Under the pieces are notes generated by a model that saw only the letters and a program-made list of their open reading frames with translations, was not told the DNA's origin and did not search any database. From contig NZ_JACHND010000001.1 in the NCBI RefSeq assembly GCF_014205275.1, positions 6,882,001 through 6,946,000 on the forward strand: 64,000 nucleotides of DNA. The letters are read 5' to 3'. Source of the stretch: Sphaerisporangium siamense (GTDB lineage Bacteria > Actinomycetota > Actinomycetes > Streptosporangiales > Streptosporangiaceae). The translations under genes and the position numbers were made by a program. Each line of letters begins with the position of its first letter. Positions within the stretch are counted from its first letter, which is position 1. This document shows, one piece after another, positions 28,565 through 37,065 of the stretch.

Positions 28565-29176
28565 TCATGGGCGGTCGCGGCCGTCAGGCGCGGCGGGCGG
28601 GGGTGGCGCGGCCGTGAGGCGCTCCAGGTCGGCCACGGTGTCGATGTCGGCGGGGTCTCCCGCGTCGTCGCAGGGCACGGGAGTGACCAGTTCGGGATGG
28701 GCGCGCAGGAAGGGGCGCGCGCCGGCGTCCCCGGCGGCGAGCCTCGCGACCTCGCCGAAGTGCTCGCGGCCGATCAGCACGGGGTTGCGCGGCGCGCCGC
28801 CGTAGGTCGCGACCGCCACCGCCGCGCCCGCCGCCCGCGCCGCGATCAGCCGGCGCACGGCCTCGGCGCGGACCAGCGGCTGGTCGGCCAGGGCCACCAC
28901 GACCGCGTCCGCCTCCGGCGGGAGCGCGTCCAGGCCGGTGCGCAGCGAGGAAGCCATGCCGGTGCGCCAGTCGGGATTGCGGACGGCGACGGCCCCGCCG
29001 ACCTGGACGTCGGCCGCGCCGAGCACCACGACCACCGGACGGCAGCCGCCCTCGCGCAGCAGGCGCGCTCCCCGGTCGGCCAGCCGCTCCCCCTGGAACT
29101 CCAGGAGCGCCTTGGGCATGCCGAGCCGCGTCCCCGCCCCCGCGGCCAGCAACAACCCGGCGCACGGCCCCCTCAT
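28565..29176 (-). CDS. MobA/MocA-like molybdenum cofactor nucleotidyltransferase
   Basis: This is a 203-residue NTP transferase of the MobA-like fold. The N-terminal loop AGLLLAAGAGTRLGMPKALLEF binds the nucleotide. VALADQPLV holds the metal-binding Asp, and GAPRNPVLIGREHF with DAGDPADIDTVADL complete the MocA/CoxI-associated pattern. MocA-type enzymes make molybdopterin cytosine dinucleotide for hydroxylases of the xanthine/CO dehydrogenase family. A Pro/Ala-rich tail ends the protein. It lies 90 bp after xdhC. Confidence 0.85.
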   Translation of the reverse strand: MRGPCAGLLLAAGAGTRLGMPKALLEFQGERLADRGARLLREGGCRPVVVVLGAADVQVGGAVAVRNPDWRTGMASSLRTGLDALPPEADAVVVALADQPLVRAEAVRRLIAARAAGAAVAVATYGGAPRNPVLIGREHFGEVARLAAGDAGARPFLRAHPELVTPVPCDDAGDPADIDTVADLERLTAAPPPPAAPDGRDRP

Positions 29177-29266
29177 CCGCCGCCTCGCACGCCGGAGCCG
29201 GCCGCGCTCACGCGCCGTCCCACGCGCCGGGAACCGGTGGCGCTCATCGGTGCGAACCGGTCGCGC

Positions 29267-30415
29267 TCATCCCTCGCCCCGCGTGCCGGGGTCGGCCGTG
29301 CCCGCGCCGTGCGCGCCGTCCGCCGGGCCGTGGATGCGGCCGGTGGTGTCGCTGAGCGCGCGGCCGGAGCCGCCCCACCGGAGCTGGATCAGCTCGGCGG
29401 CGATGGACACGGCGGTCTCCTCGGGGGTGCGCGCCCCGAGGTCCAGGCCGATCGGGGAGCGGAGCCGGGCCAGCTCGTCCTCGGTGAGGCCCGCCTCGCG
29501 CAGCCGGGCCAGACGGTCCTCGTGGGTGCGGCGCGACCCCATGGCGCCGACGTACCCGGCCTCGGTGCGCAGCGCGACCTCCAGCAGGGGGACGTCGAAC
29601 TTCGGGTCGTGGGTGAGCACGCAGATCACCGTGCGGGCGTCGACGTGGGCGGTGGAGAGGTAGTCGTGCGGCCACGTGACGACGACCTCGTCGGCCTCGG
29701 GGAAGCGCTTGGCCGTGGCGAACACCGGGCGGGCGTCGCACACCACGACGTGGTAGCCGAGGAACTTGCCGACCCTGGCGACGGCGGCGGCGAAGTCGAT
29801 GGCCCCGAAGACCAGCATGCGCGGCGGCGGCGCGAAGGAGTGGACGAAGACCGGCAGGTCGTCCAGACGCCGCTCGCCGCGCGTCCCGTACCTGCGCACG
29901 GACGTGAGCCCTTGAGCGAGCATGCCGCGGACGTCGTCGTCCACGGCGGCGTCGAGCCGGGCGGGCCCGAGCGAGCCCGAGGCGCGGCCCGGCCACACCA
30001 CCCGGCGCGCGCCCCGCCGCCGGGGGCCGGGCAGGACGGTGGCGACGGCGACCGGCTCGTGGCGGCGCACCGAGGCCGCGATCTCGCCGAGCTCGGGGAA
30101 GTCGTCCCTGGACACCGGCTCGACGAGGACGTCGATGATCCCGCCGCAGGTGAGCCCGACCGAGAAGGCGTCGTCGTCGCTGACCCCGTACCGCTGGAGC
30201 ACCGGGCGTCCCCCGGCGGCGACCTCGCGCGACAGCTCGTACACCGCGCCCTCGACGCAGCCGCCGGACACGCTGCCGACCGCCTCGTCCCCGAGGACGG
30301 CCATGGACGCGCCGGGCGGCCGGGGCGCGCTGCGGAAGGTCTCCACGACGGTGGCCACCCCGAACCGCTCCCCCGCCTCCCACCAGCGCACGATCTGGGA
30401 GAGCACGTCACGCAT
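29267..30415 (-). CDS. xdhC: XdhC/CoxF-family molybdenum hydroxylase maturation protein
   Basis: XdhC proteins bind molybdenum cofactor, promote its sulfuration and insert it into xanthine/CO-dehydrogenase-type enzymes. The N-terminal XdhC/CoxI domain shows FRSAPRPPGASMAV, VSGGCVEGAVYE and GLTCGGIIDVLVEP. The C-terminal Rossmann-like XdhC domain shows MLVFGAIDFAAAVARVGKFLGY, VLTHDPKFDVPLLE, AGYVGAMGSRRTHEDR and SPIGLDLGARTPEETAVSIAAEL. At 382 residues it is full length with a disordered His/Gly tail. The ATG overlaps the VWA gene stop by 8 bp. Confidence 0.93.
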   Translation of the reverse strand: MRDVLSQIVRWWEAGERFGVATVVETFRSAPRPPGASMAVLGDEAVGSVSGGCVEGAVYELSREVAAGGRPVLQRYGVSDDDAFSVGLTCGGIIDVLVEPVSRDDFPELGEIAASVRRHEPVAVATVLPGPRRRGARRVVWPGRASGSLGPARLDAAVDDDVRGMLAQGLTSVRRYGTRGERRLDDLPVFVHSFAPPPRMLVFGAIDFAAAVARVGKFLGYHVVVCDARPVFATAKRFPEADEVVVTWPHDYLSTAHVDARTVICVLTHDPKFDVPLLEVALRTEAGYVGAMGSRRTHEDRLARLREAGLTEDELARLRSPIGLDLGARTPEETAVSIAAELIQLRWGGSGRALSDTTGRIHGPADGAHGAGTADPGTRGEG

Positions 30416-31673
30416 GCGACAGCCTTTCCGCGAGCTCCTCGAAGGCGGCCAGGCTGTGCCCGGCGACGAACGCCCCGACGTACGGCAGGGCGGCGCGCAT
30501 GCCGCCGGTCAGCGGCTCGTACCCCTCATGCCCTTTGTGGGGGTTCGCCCAGACGACCCGGTGCGCCAGGCGGGACAGCCGGGCCATCTGCCGCCCGAGC
30601 AGGGACGGGTCGCCGCGCTCCCAGCCGTCGGAGGCGATCACGACGATGGCACCCCTGGCCGTGGAGCCACTGTCGAGGAACCGCTTCAGCTCCTCGCCCA
30701 GCCGGGTGCCGCCGCGCCAGTCGGGGACGGCGGCCGAGACCTCGCGCATGGCCGCGCCGGGATCGCGGTGGCGCAGCGCGGGGGTGACGCGGGTGAGCCG
30801 GGTGCCGACGCTGAACACCTCGGTGGCGCGCGGCTCGCACCGCACCAGCGCGTGGGCGAACCGCAGCAGCGTGTCGGCGTAGGGGGCCATGGAGCCGCTG
30901 ACGTCGACCAGCAGCACGACGCGGCGGGGCCGCACCCGGCGCGACCTGCGGCGCAGGCGGGCGATCTCGCCTCCCCTGCGCAGGGTCTCGCGCATCGTGC
31001 GGCGCGGGTCGAGCCTGCCCCGGGTGGAGGGGGCGAACCGGCGGGAGCGGCGCGGCTCCCTGCGGGCGCGCAGCAGTCCGATCATGCGGTGGACCTCGGC
31101 CAGCTCGGCGGGGGTCATGCGGGCGACGTCACGGTGCCTGAGCACCTCCGTCCGGCCGGCCGTGGCCGCCAGGGCCTCGCGGGAGGCGTCGCCGGAGGAA
31201 CCGTCGCCGTCCGGGGCCAAGGTGTGGCGGACGACGGTGACCACCGGGGCGGGGCGGCCCGGCCCGGGGCGGTCACCGCCGAAGTAGGCGGCGAAGCAGC
31301 GGTCGTAACGGGGCAGGTCGTCGGGGCCGGCGCACATGGTGAGGCGGCCGGCCCAGTAGACGGCCTCACGGTCGGCGGCGCCCAGGTGGACGGCGGCCTC
31401 CAGCATGGCCTGAGTGCGCTCGTGATCGGCGGGCACGCCCGCGGCACGCAGAGTGCGGGCGAACCCGACCAACGTGGCGGCCCTCGCGGCGGCGTCCCCG
31501 GTGACCGCGCGGCTCGGAACGACCGTCCCGGCGGGACCGCCGCCAGGGGCCTGAGGGACTCCCTCAGATGCCGCAAGGGATCTCGCGGACACCGGAGGGG
31601 ATTCCCCGGACGCCAGAGCGGCTTCCCCAGGTACCGGACGGACCCCGGAGGTGGGACGGGCGGGGTCAGGCAT
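30408..31673 (-). CDS. VWA-domain CoxE-like protein
   Basis: This von Willebrand factor A protein of about 421 residues has a MIDAS motif DVSGSMAPYAD, the second-loop Thr in GGTRLGEELKRF and SDGWERGD. CoxE-type proteins pair with a MoxR-like ATPase (CoxD) to activate CO-dehydrogenase-type enzymes. The first 50 residues are low-complexity Ala/Ser/Pro. The central part is very Arg-rich (RRSRRFAPSTRGRLDPRR). Start and stop each overlap a neighbour by 8 bp, so this trio is translated as a coupled block. Confidence 0.88.
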   Translation of the reverse strand: MPDPARPTSGVRPVPGEAALASGESPPVSARSLAASEGVPQAPGGGPAGTVVPSRAVTGDAAARAATLVGFARTLRAAGVPADHERTQAMLEAAVHLGAADREAVYWAGRLTMCAGPDDLPRYDRCFAAYFGGDRPGPGRPAPVVTVVRHTLAPDGDGSSGDASREALAATAGRTEVLRHRDVARMTPAELAEVHRMIGLLRARREPRRSRRFAPSTRGRLDPRRTMRETLRRGGEIARLRRRSRRVRPRRVVLLVDVSGSMAPYADTLLRFAHALVRCEPRATEVFSVGTRLTRVTPALRHRDPGAAMREVSAAVPDWRGGTRLGEELKRFLDSGSTARGAIVVIASDGWERGDPSLLGRQMARLSRLAHRVVWANPHKGHEGYEPLTGGMRAALPYVGAFVAGHSLAAFEELAERLSHA

Positions 31674-32832
31674 GGCGCAGGAGTCCGTTCGCCAGGACGG
31701 TCTGCTGGTCCTCGCGGTACTTCAGCAGCGCGCCGAGCGTGGCGGCGGCCAGGCCCGGGTCCAGGTGGTCGCGCGCCCCGAGCGTGAGCAGGGCGCCGGC
31801 CCAGTCGAGGGTCTCGGCGACGCCGGGCGGCTTGACCAGCCCGGCCGAGCGCAGGCGCCCGGCCGCGGCGGCGACCTGGGCGGCGAGCGCCTCGGAGCAG
31901 GCCGGCAGCCGCCGGAGGAGTATCGCCACCTCGCGCTCGAACGGCGGGTGCTCCAGCCAGTGGTACAGGCACCGGCGCTTGAGCGCGTCGTGGACGTCGC
32001 GGGTGCGGTTGGAGGTGACGACCACCACGGGCGGCTCGGCGGCCCGCACGGTGCCGAGCTCGGGGATGGAGATGCTGAAGTCGGAGAGGACCTCCAGCAG
32101 GAACGCCTCGAACTCGTCGTCGGCGCGGTCGATCTCGTCCACGAGCAGCACGGCGGGCCGGGTCTCCAGGGCCCTGAGCAGGGGGCGGGCGATGAGGAAC
32201 CTGCGGTCGTACAGCTCGCCTTCGAGGCGCGCGGCCTCGGCGGCCCCGGTGGCGCCCGTGGCCTCGGCGGCCTTGAGGTGGAGGAGCTGGCGGGCGAAGT
32301 CCCAGTCGTACAGGGCCTGCGCGGCGTCCAGGCCCTCGTAGCACTGCAGGCGGATCAGGGGCGCGCCGAGCACGGCGGCGAGGGTCTTGGCCAGCTCGGT
32401 CTTGCCGACGCCCGCCTCGCCTTCCAGGAACAGCGGCCTGCCCATCTTGAGCGCGAGGAAGCACGCGGTGGCCAGCCCCTCGCCGGCCAGATAGGCGTGC
32501 GCGTCGAGAAGCGCGGCGAGCGCGGCGGGACTACTGACGCCGGACACCCCGCGCCCCCGATCCGCCCCCTCACCGGACCCCACGGCGGACCCCACGGCGG
32601 ACCCCACGGCGGACACCGCCTCGGGCACAACGGCGGGCACCACGCCAGGCACCACAGCGGACTCCACGTCAGGCACCGTGTCAGGCACCGCATCGGGCGC
32701 CACCGCGGGCACCGCGCCAGACTCCACGTCAGGGACCGCGCCGGACACCGCGCCAGGCACCCCGGCGGACTCCACGTCAGGGACCGCGCTGGACACCGCT
32801 TCAGGTACCGCGCCGGACACCTCTTCGGACAC
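31666..32832 (-). CDS. CoxD-like MoxR AAA+ ATPase with repetitive head
   Basis: This is the AAA+ partner of the VWA protein. Walker A is LEGEAGVGKTELAKTLA, Walker B LLVDEIDRADDEFEAFLLE, sensor 1 VVTSNRTRDVHDALKRRC. From about residue 97 onward it matches CoxD-type ATPases. The preceding 95 residues are a Val/Pro/Ala/Ser repeat (VPDVES recurring at multiples of four residues, and AVGS three times over). This head has fewer G/C third positions than the rest. Translation might really start at a later GTG near VSGVSSPAAL, giving a normal-length protein, so the N-terminus is uncertain. Confidence 0.82.
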   Translation of the reverse strand: MSEEVSGAVPEAVSSAVPDVESAGVPGAVSGAVPDVESGAVPAVAPDAVPDTVPDVESAVVPGVVPAVVPEAVSAVGSAVGSAVGSGEGADRGRGVSGVSSPAALAALLDAHAYLAGEGLATACFLALKMGRPLFLEGEAGVGKTELAKTLAAVLGAPLIRLQCYEGLDAAQALYDWDFARQLLHLKAAEATGATGAAEAARLEGELYDRRFLIARPLLRALETRPAVLLVDEIDRADDEFEAFLLEVLSDFSISIPELGTVRAAEPPVVVVTSNRTRDVHDALKRRCLYHWLEHPPFEREVAILLRRLPACSEALAAQVAAAAGRLRSAGLVKPPGVAETLDWAGALLTLGARDHLDPGLAAATLGALLKYREDQQTVLANGLLRHA

Positions 32833-32930
32833 CTCATCAGACTACGCGCGGCGGCCCCTGTCCGCTCGGGAGCAATGCGGCCCGGGGGCGGCCGGCGGCG
32901 CGTGGCCGGTGGTCGTTCCATAAAACCCTA

Positions 32931-32959
32931 TTGACCCGGTAGGAAATGGCGGCAATTAT
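32931..32959 (+). promoter_or_regulatory. Probable ssu promoter
   Basis: TTGACC (32931-32936) and AATTAT (32954-32959) are spaced by 17 bp in an island of low GC. A small dyad CCTA-N9-TAGG (32927-32943) overlaps the -35 element, a position suited to a repressor site for a sulfur-responsive regulator. The ssuC start codon is 42 bp downstream of the -10. Confidence 0.5.
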
Positions 32960-33000
32960 GGGTCGGAGGCCGCACGAGACAACCCCTGCGAGGTTCCTTG

Positions 33001-33867
33001 ATGTCGTCCCCCACCCTGGACGTTCAGGCGGCACGGGCCCCGGGCCCGGCCGCCGGGCCGTCCACCGCCTCCACGTCCCCGCCCCCGCGCGCGTCCCGTG
33101 CCCCGCGCCGCGCCCGGGCCTGGCGGCGATGGCTCAGCCCTCTGGCCGTCGTCGTCCTCTGGCAGATCGCCGGCGGCGCCGGGCTCCTGCCCGAGCGCCT
33201 GCTCGCCGCGCCGAGCACGGTCGCCGCCACCGCCGCCGACCTGGTCACCCAGGGCGTCCTGCCCACGGCGATCGCGGTGTCCCTGCAACGGGTCGCCATC
33301 GGCTTCGCCGCCGGAGCGCTCGCCGGCGTGCTGCTCGCCGTGGTCGCCGGGCTCGGCCGCCCGGGCGAGTACGCCGTGGACCCGATCATGCAGATGCTGC
33401 GCGCGCTGCCGTTCTTCGGCCTGATCCCGCTGTTCATCCTGTGGTTCGGCATCGGCGAGACGCCCAAGGTGACCCTGGTCGCGCTCGCGGTGTCCTTCCC
33501 CCTCTACCTCAACACCTTCGCCGGCATCCGGGGGGTGGACGGCAAGCTCGCCGAGGTCGCCCACACCCTCAGACTCGGCCGGGCCGCGCTGCTGCGCCAC
33601 ATCGTGCTGCCGGGCGCGCTGCCCCAGACGCTGGTCGGGCTGCGGCAGAGCCTCGGCGTGGCCTGGCTGGCGCTCATCGTGGCCGAGCAGGTCAACGCCG
33701 ACGCCGGGCTCGGCTTCATGATCAACGACGCCCGCGAGTTCCTGCGCACGGACGTCATCGTGGTCGGCCTGCTGGTCTACAGCGCGCTCGGCCTGCTCAC
33801 CGACGCGCTGGTACGGCTGCTGGAACGGAGGGCGCTCGTATGGAGACGCGGATTCCTCGCCGAGTAG
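33001..33867 (+). CDS. ssuC: Sulfonate ABC transporter permease SsuC
   Basis: This is a membrane permease of the SsuC/TauC/NitT family with about six spans after a Pro/Ala/Ser/Arg-rich cytoplasmic head of some 45 residues. The EAA-type cytoplasmic loop is visible around EVAHTLRLGRAALLRHIVLPGALPQTL, and RALPFFGLIPLFILWFGIGE is a typical family segment. The ATG follows GAGG by 7 bp. Substrate assignment as sulfonate rests on the neighbouring ssuD monooxygenase. Its end overlaps ssuB by 28 bp. Confidence 0.93.
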   Translation: MSSPTLDVQAARAPGPAAGPSTASTSPPPRASRAPRRARAWRRWLSPLAVVVLWQIAGGAGLLPERLLAAPSTVAATAADLVTQGVLPTAIAVSLQRVAIGFAAGALAGVLLAVVAGLGRPGEYAVDPIMQMLRALPFFGLIPLFILWFGIGETPKVTLVALAVSFPLYLNTFAGIRGVDGKLAEVAHTLRLGRAALLRHIVLPGALPQTLVGLRQSLGVAWLALIVAEQVNADAGLGFMINDAREFLRTDVIVVGLLVYSALGLLTDALVRLLERRALVWRRGFLAE

Positions 33868-34586
33868 CCGGGCTGCGCGGCCTGACCCGCCGCTTCGGCG
33901 ACCGCGCCGTCCTGGACGGCCTGGACCTGGACATCGAGGGCGGCGAGTTCATCGCCCTGCTCGGCCGCAGCGGCTCGGGCAAGTCCACCCTGCTGCGCGC
34001 GCTGGCCGGCCTGGACCGCGACCTCGACGGCGAGCTGAGCGTCGGCGACTCGGTCGCCGTCGCCTTCCAGGAGCCGCGCCTGGTGCCCTGGAAGCGCGTC
34101 CGCGCGAACGTCGCCCTCGGCCTGGACGTGCCCGACGCGGGCGCGCGCGCCGACCGCGCCCTTGAGGAGGTCGGGCTGAGCGAGCGCGCGGACGCCTGGC
34201 CGCTCACGCTGTCCGGCGGGGAGGCCCAGCGGGCCAGCCTCGCCCGCGCCCTGGTCAGGGAGCCGGAGCTGCTGCTGCTCGACGAGCCGTTCAGCGCCCT
34301 GGACGCGCTCACCCGCATCACCGTCCACCAGCTCGTCCTGGACCTGTGGGCCCTGCACCGCCCCGCCGTGCTGCTCGTCACCCACGACGTGGACGAGGCG
34401 CTGCTGCTCGCCGACCGCGTGCTCGTGCTGTCGGAGGGCCGCATCGCCCACGAGTACGCCGTCACCGCGCCCCGGCCCCGCCACCGCGACCATCCCGACC
34501 TCGTGAACCTGCGCGACCGCCTGCTCCGCGCCCTCGGCGTGGCGGCATGCGAGCACCCCACCGACCCCCCGGAGGAACGGCGATGA
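33840..34586 (+). CDS. ssuB: Sulfonate ABC transporter ATPase SsuB
   Basis: This is the ATP-binding subunit. Walker A is LLGRSGSGKSTLLRALAG, the Q-loop AFQEPRLVPWKRV, the signature LSGGEAQRASLARAL, Walker B LLLLDEPFSALDALT and the switch His in LLVTHDVDEAL. The PRLVPW Q-loop text is characteristic of SsuB/TauB. At 248 residues it is normal. It overlaps ssuC by 28 bp, and its stop overlaps a 12-codon ORF by ATGA. Confidence 0.95.
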   Translation: METRIPRRVAGLRGLTRRFGDRAVLDGLDLDIEGGEFIALLGRSGSGKSTLLRALAGLDRDLDGELSVGDSVAVAFQEPRLVPWKRVRANVALGLDVPDAGARADRALEEVGLSERADAWPLTLSGGEAQRASLARALVREPELLLLDEPFSALDALTRITVHQLVLDLWALHRPAVLLVTHDVDEALLLADRVLVLSEGRIAHEYAVTAPRPRHRDHPDLVNLRDRLLRALGVAACEHPTDPPEERR

Positions 34587-34621
34587 CGACCCCCCGCACC
34601 GCACCGGAGGCCGCACCATGA
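34583..34621 (+). CDS. 12-codon micro-ORF bridging ssuB and ssuA
   Basis: An ATG overlaps the ssuB stop (ATGA), has GGAGG 7 bp upstream and encodes MTTPRTAPEAAP. Its own stop overlaps the ssuA ATG (ATGA). The GGAGG that serves ssuA lies inside it. It may be a real coupling ORF that keeps ribosomes on the message up to ssuA, or a coincidence of sequence. It is too short to assign any product function. Confidence 0.45.
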   Translation: MTTPRTAPEAAP

Positions 34622-35616
34622 TCGTCAAGGTCGTCCGGCTGCTCGCCGCGACGGGCCTGGCCGCGGCGCTCGCCGCCTGCGGGGCCTCCGCGTCCTCGCA
34701 GGGTTCCTCCGGCTCGGGGGGCGGCGGCCTCTCCGGGGTCACGCTGCGGGTCGGCGACCAGAAGGCGGGCTCCCAGGTGCTGCTCACCGCCGCCGGCGAG
34801 CTGGACAAGCTCCCGTACAAGGTGACCTGGGCCCAGTTCACCTCGGGCCCGCCGCTGTTGGAGGCCGTCAACGCCGGGGGCGTGGACATCGGCGCCGTGG
34901 GCAACACCCCGCCGATCTTCGCGGCGGCCGCCGGCTCCAAGATCTCCGTGGTGGCCGCCGACCAGACGAGCGGCAAGGCCTCGGCCATCGTCGTCCCGTC
35001 CGGCTCCCCCATCACCGCCACCGCGCAGCTCAAGGGCAAGCGGGTCGCGGTCGCCAAGGGCAGCTCGGCGCACTACCACCTGCTCGCCGTGCTGAAGAGG
35101 GACGGCCTGTCCTTCAAGGACATCACGGTGAGCTACCTGCAGCCCGCCGACGCCCTGGCCGCGTTCACCTCCGGCCGGATCGACGTCTGGGCCATCTGGG
35201 ACCCTTACGCCTCCCAGGCGGTGGTACAGAACAAGGCCAGGGTCCTGGTGGACGGCACCGGCTACGTCAACGGCTACGGCTTCCAGGTCGCCGGCCGCGA
35301 CGCGCTCGCCGACAAGGACAAGACCGCCGCGATCCGCGACTACGTGGCGCGCCTGCAGCGCGCGAAGATCTGGGCCAACACCCACCAGGACGAATGGGCG
35401 AAGGTCTGGGCCAAGGAGACGGGCCTGCCCGTCGAGGTGACCGGGCCCGCCGCCGCCAACCGCGTCACGAAGATCGTGCGGATCGACGACGCCCTGGTCG
35501 CCTCCGAGCAGGAGATGGCCGACGCCTTCGGCGCCGAGGGCCTCATCCCCGGAAAGATCGACTTCGCCGGCTTCGCCGACCGGCGGTTCAACGACCTCGT
35601 GAAGAAGGACGTCTGA
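34618..35616 (+). CDS. ssuA: Sulfonate-binding lipoprotein SsuA
   Basis: This is the periplasmic-type solute-binding protein of the ssu importer. It has a lipoprotein signal with lipobox LAAC (Cys21), a Ser/Gly linker, and an NMT1/SsuA-like two-lobe domain (LRVGDQKAGSQVLLTAAGEL, VDIGAVGNTPPIFAAAAGSK, IDVWAIWDPYASQA). The length of 332 residues is normal. GGAGG lies 7 bp upstream of the ATG. The stop overlaps the ssuD start by one base (TGATG). Confidence 0.94.
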   Translation: MIVKVVRLLAATGLAAALAACGASASSQGSSGSGGGGLSGVTLRVGDQKAGSQVLLTAAGELDKLPYKVTWAQFTSGPPLLEAVNAGGVDIGAVGNTPPIFAAAAGSKISVVAADQTSGKASAIVVPSGSPITATAQLKGKRVAVAKGSSAHYHLLAVLKRDGLSFKDITVSYLQPADALAAFTSGRIDVWAIWDPYASQAVVQNKARVLVDGTGYVNGYGFQVAGRDALADKDKTAAIRDYVARLQRAKIWANTHQDEWAKVWAKETGLPVEVTGPAAANRVTKIVRIDDALVASEQEMADAFGAEGLIPGKIDFAGFADRRFNDLVKKDV

Positions 35617-36785
35617 TGAGCCTGCGGTTCCACTGGTTCCTGCCCACCTCCGGCGACAGCCGGTCGCTCATCGGCGGCGGCCACGGGCTCCAGCGCGGCC
35701 ACGGGCTCCAGCGCGGCCACGGCCGGGCCGCCGCGGCGAAGTACCGGCCGCCGTCCATCGACTACCTCGGCCAGATCGCGCGGTCGGCCGAGCAGCTCGG
35801 GTTCGACGCCGTGCTCACCCCGACCGGCACCTGGTGCGAGGACGCCTGGCTGGTCACCGCCGCGCTCACCCAGCAGACCCGGACGCTGAGGTTCCTGGTG
35901 GCGTTCCGCCCCGGGTTCGTCTCCCCCACGCTGGCGGCGCAGATGGCCGCGACCTACCAGCGCGTCTCCGGCGGCCGGCTACTGCTCAACGTCGTCACCG
36001 GCGGGGAGACCGCCGAGCAGCGCCGCTTCGGCGACCACCTGTCCAAGGACGAGCGGTACGCCCGCACCGACGAGTTCCTGTCCATCGTGCGCGGCGCGTG
36101 GAGCGGCACGCCCTACGACTTCTCCGGCGCCCACTACCAGGTGGAGGGGGCGACGGTCGCCGAGCCGCCCGCGCCGGTCCCCGAGCTGTACTTCGGCGGC
36201 TCGTCGGCGGCGGCGGGACGTGTCGCGGCGCGCCACGTGCAGACGTACCTGACCTGGGGCGAGCCGCCCGCGCAGGTCGGCGAGAAGATCGCGTGGGTGC
36301 GGGGGCTGGCCGCCGAGGAGGGGCGGACGCTGCGGTTCGGCGTCCGCCTGCACGTCATCGCCCGGGACACCTCCGAGGAGGCGTGGGCCGAGGCCGGGCG
36401 GCTGCTCGCGGGCCTGGACCCCGAGGACGTCCGCACCGCGCAGCAGACCCTGGCGCGCAGCGAGTCGGTGGGGCAGAAGCGCATGCTGGCCCTGCACGAG
36501 GGCTTCCGGCGCGACGGCGGCGGCGTCCACGACCTGGAGATCCACCCCGGCCTGTGGGCGGGCGTGGGGCTGGTGCGCGGCGGCGCGGGCACGGCCCTGG
36601 TGGGCAGCCACGCCGAGGTCGCCGGCCTGATCGAGGAGTACGCCGCGCAGGGCGTCGCCGAGTTCGTCCTGTCCGGCTACCCGCACCTGGAGGAGGCGTA
36701 CTGGTTCGGCGAGGGCGTGCTGCCCGAGCTGCGCCGCCGGGGAGCCCTGGACGGCGCGCGGGCGCCCGTCCGGCTCAGCGCCTGA
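35616..36785 (+). CDS. ssuD: FMNH2-dependent alkanesulfonate monooxygenase SsuD
   Basis: SsuD releases sulfite from alkanesulfonates using FMNH2 and oxygen. The sequence is very close to the enterobacterial family: FHWFLPTSGDSR at the start, LTPTGTWCEDAW with the conserved Cys, VSPTLAAQMAATYQRVSGGRLLLNVVTGG, LYFGGSSAAAG, LTWGEPPAQV, LWAGVGLVRGGAGTALVG and LSGYPHLEEAYWFGEGVLP. In the first loop there is a tandem hexapeptide duplication GHGLQR-GHGLQR. The flavin reductase partner (SsuE) is not in this window. It is the last gene of the operon, and a long hairpin follows. Confidence 0.95.
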   Translation: MSLRFHWFLPTSGDSRSLIGGGHGLQRGHGLQRGHGRAAAAKYRPPSIDYLGQIARSAEQLGFDAVLTPTGTWCEDAWLVTAALTQQTRTLRFLVAFRPGFVSPTLAAQMAATYQRVSGGRLLLNVVTGGETAEQRRFGDHLSKDERYARTDEFLSIVRGAWSGTPYDFSGAHYQVEGATVAEPPAPVPELYFGGSSAAAGRVAARHVQTYLTWGEPPAQVGEKIAWVRGLAAEEGRTLRFGVRLHVIARDTSEEAWAEAGRLLAGLDPEDVRTAQQTLARSESVGQKRMLALHEGFRRDGGGVHDLEIHPGLWAGVGLVRGGAGTALVGSHAEVAGLIEEYAAQGVAEFVLSGYPHLEEAYWFGEGVLPELRRRGALDGARAPVRLSA

Positions 36786-36794
36786 CCTCCCGCC

Positions 36795-36830
36795 CGGCCG
36801 GCCGCCCTCTCCCTCCGGGGCGGCCGGCCG
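36795..36830 (+). terminator. Terminator of the ssu operon
   Basis: A perfect 13-bp stem (cggccggccgccc / gggcggccggccg) with a 10-base loop begins 9 bp after the ssuD stop. No T-tract follows. The next 235 bp, up to the small gene, include two copies of acttgaat (near 36923 and 36971) and no gene. Confidence 0.7.
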
Positions 36831-37065
36831 TCGGCGTGCCCGCGCCCCCCTTCGCGGGCCCGTCCGCACGGCATCCGGCCTGACCCGGTCGTTCTTTCCC
36901 GCCCGCGGGACCACGGAATGTACTTGAATCGCTACTCGGGCCATCCGCGGCAGGTCCCGCGGCGAACAGCACTTGAATGCTTCGCGTCACATTCCGTAAA
37001 TATGATCTTGACTCGGGTTATCGGCGAAGGGAAGCTGTCATCGTGACTCTCATCGGCCACGCCTC

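Noticed and set aside
32946..33839. Long upstream extension of the ssuB frame
   Set aside because: It is the out-of-frame shadow of ssuC; conserved ABC ATPase sequence begins only at the ATG overlapping the end of ssuC.
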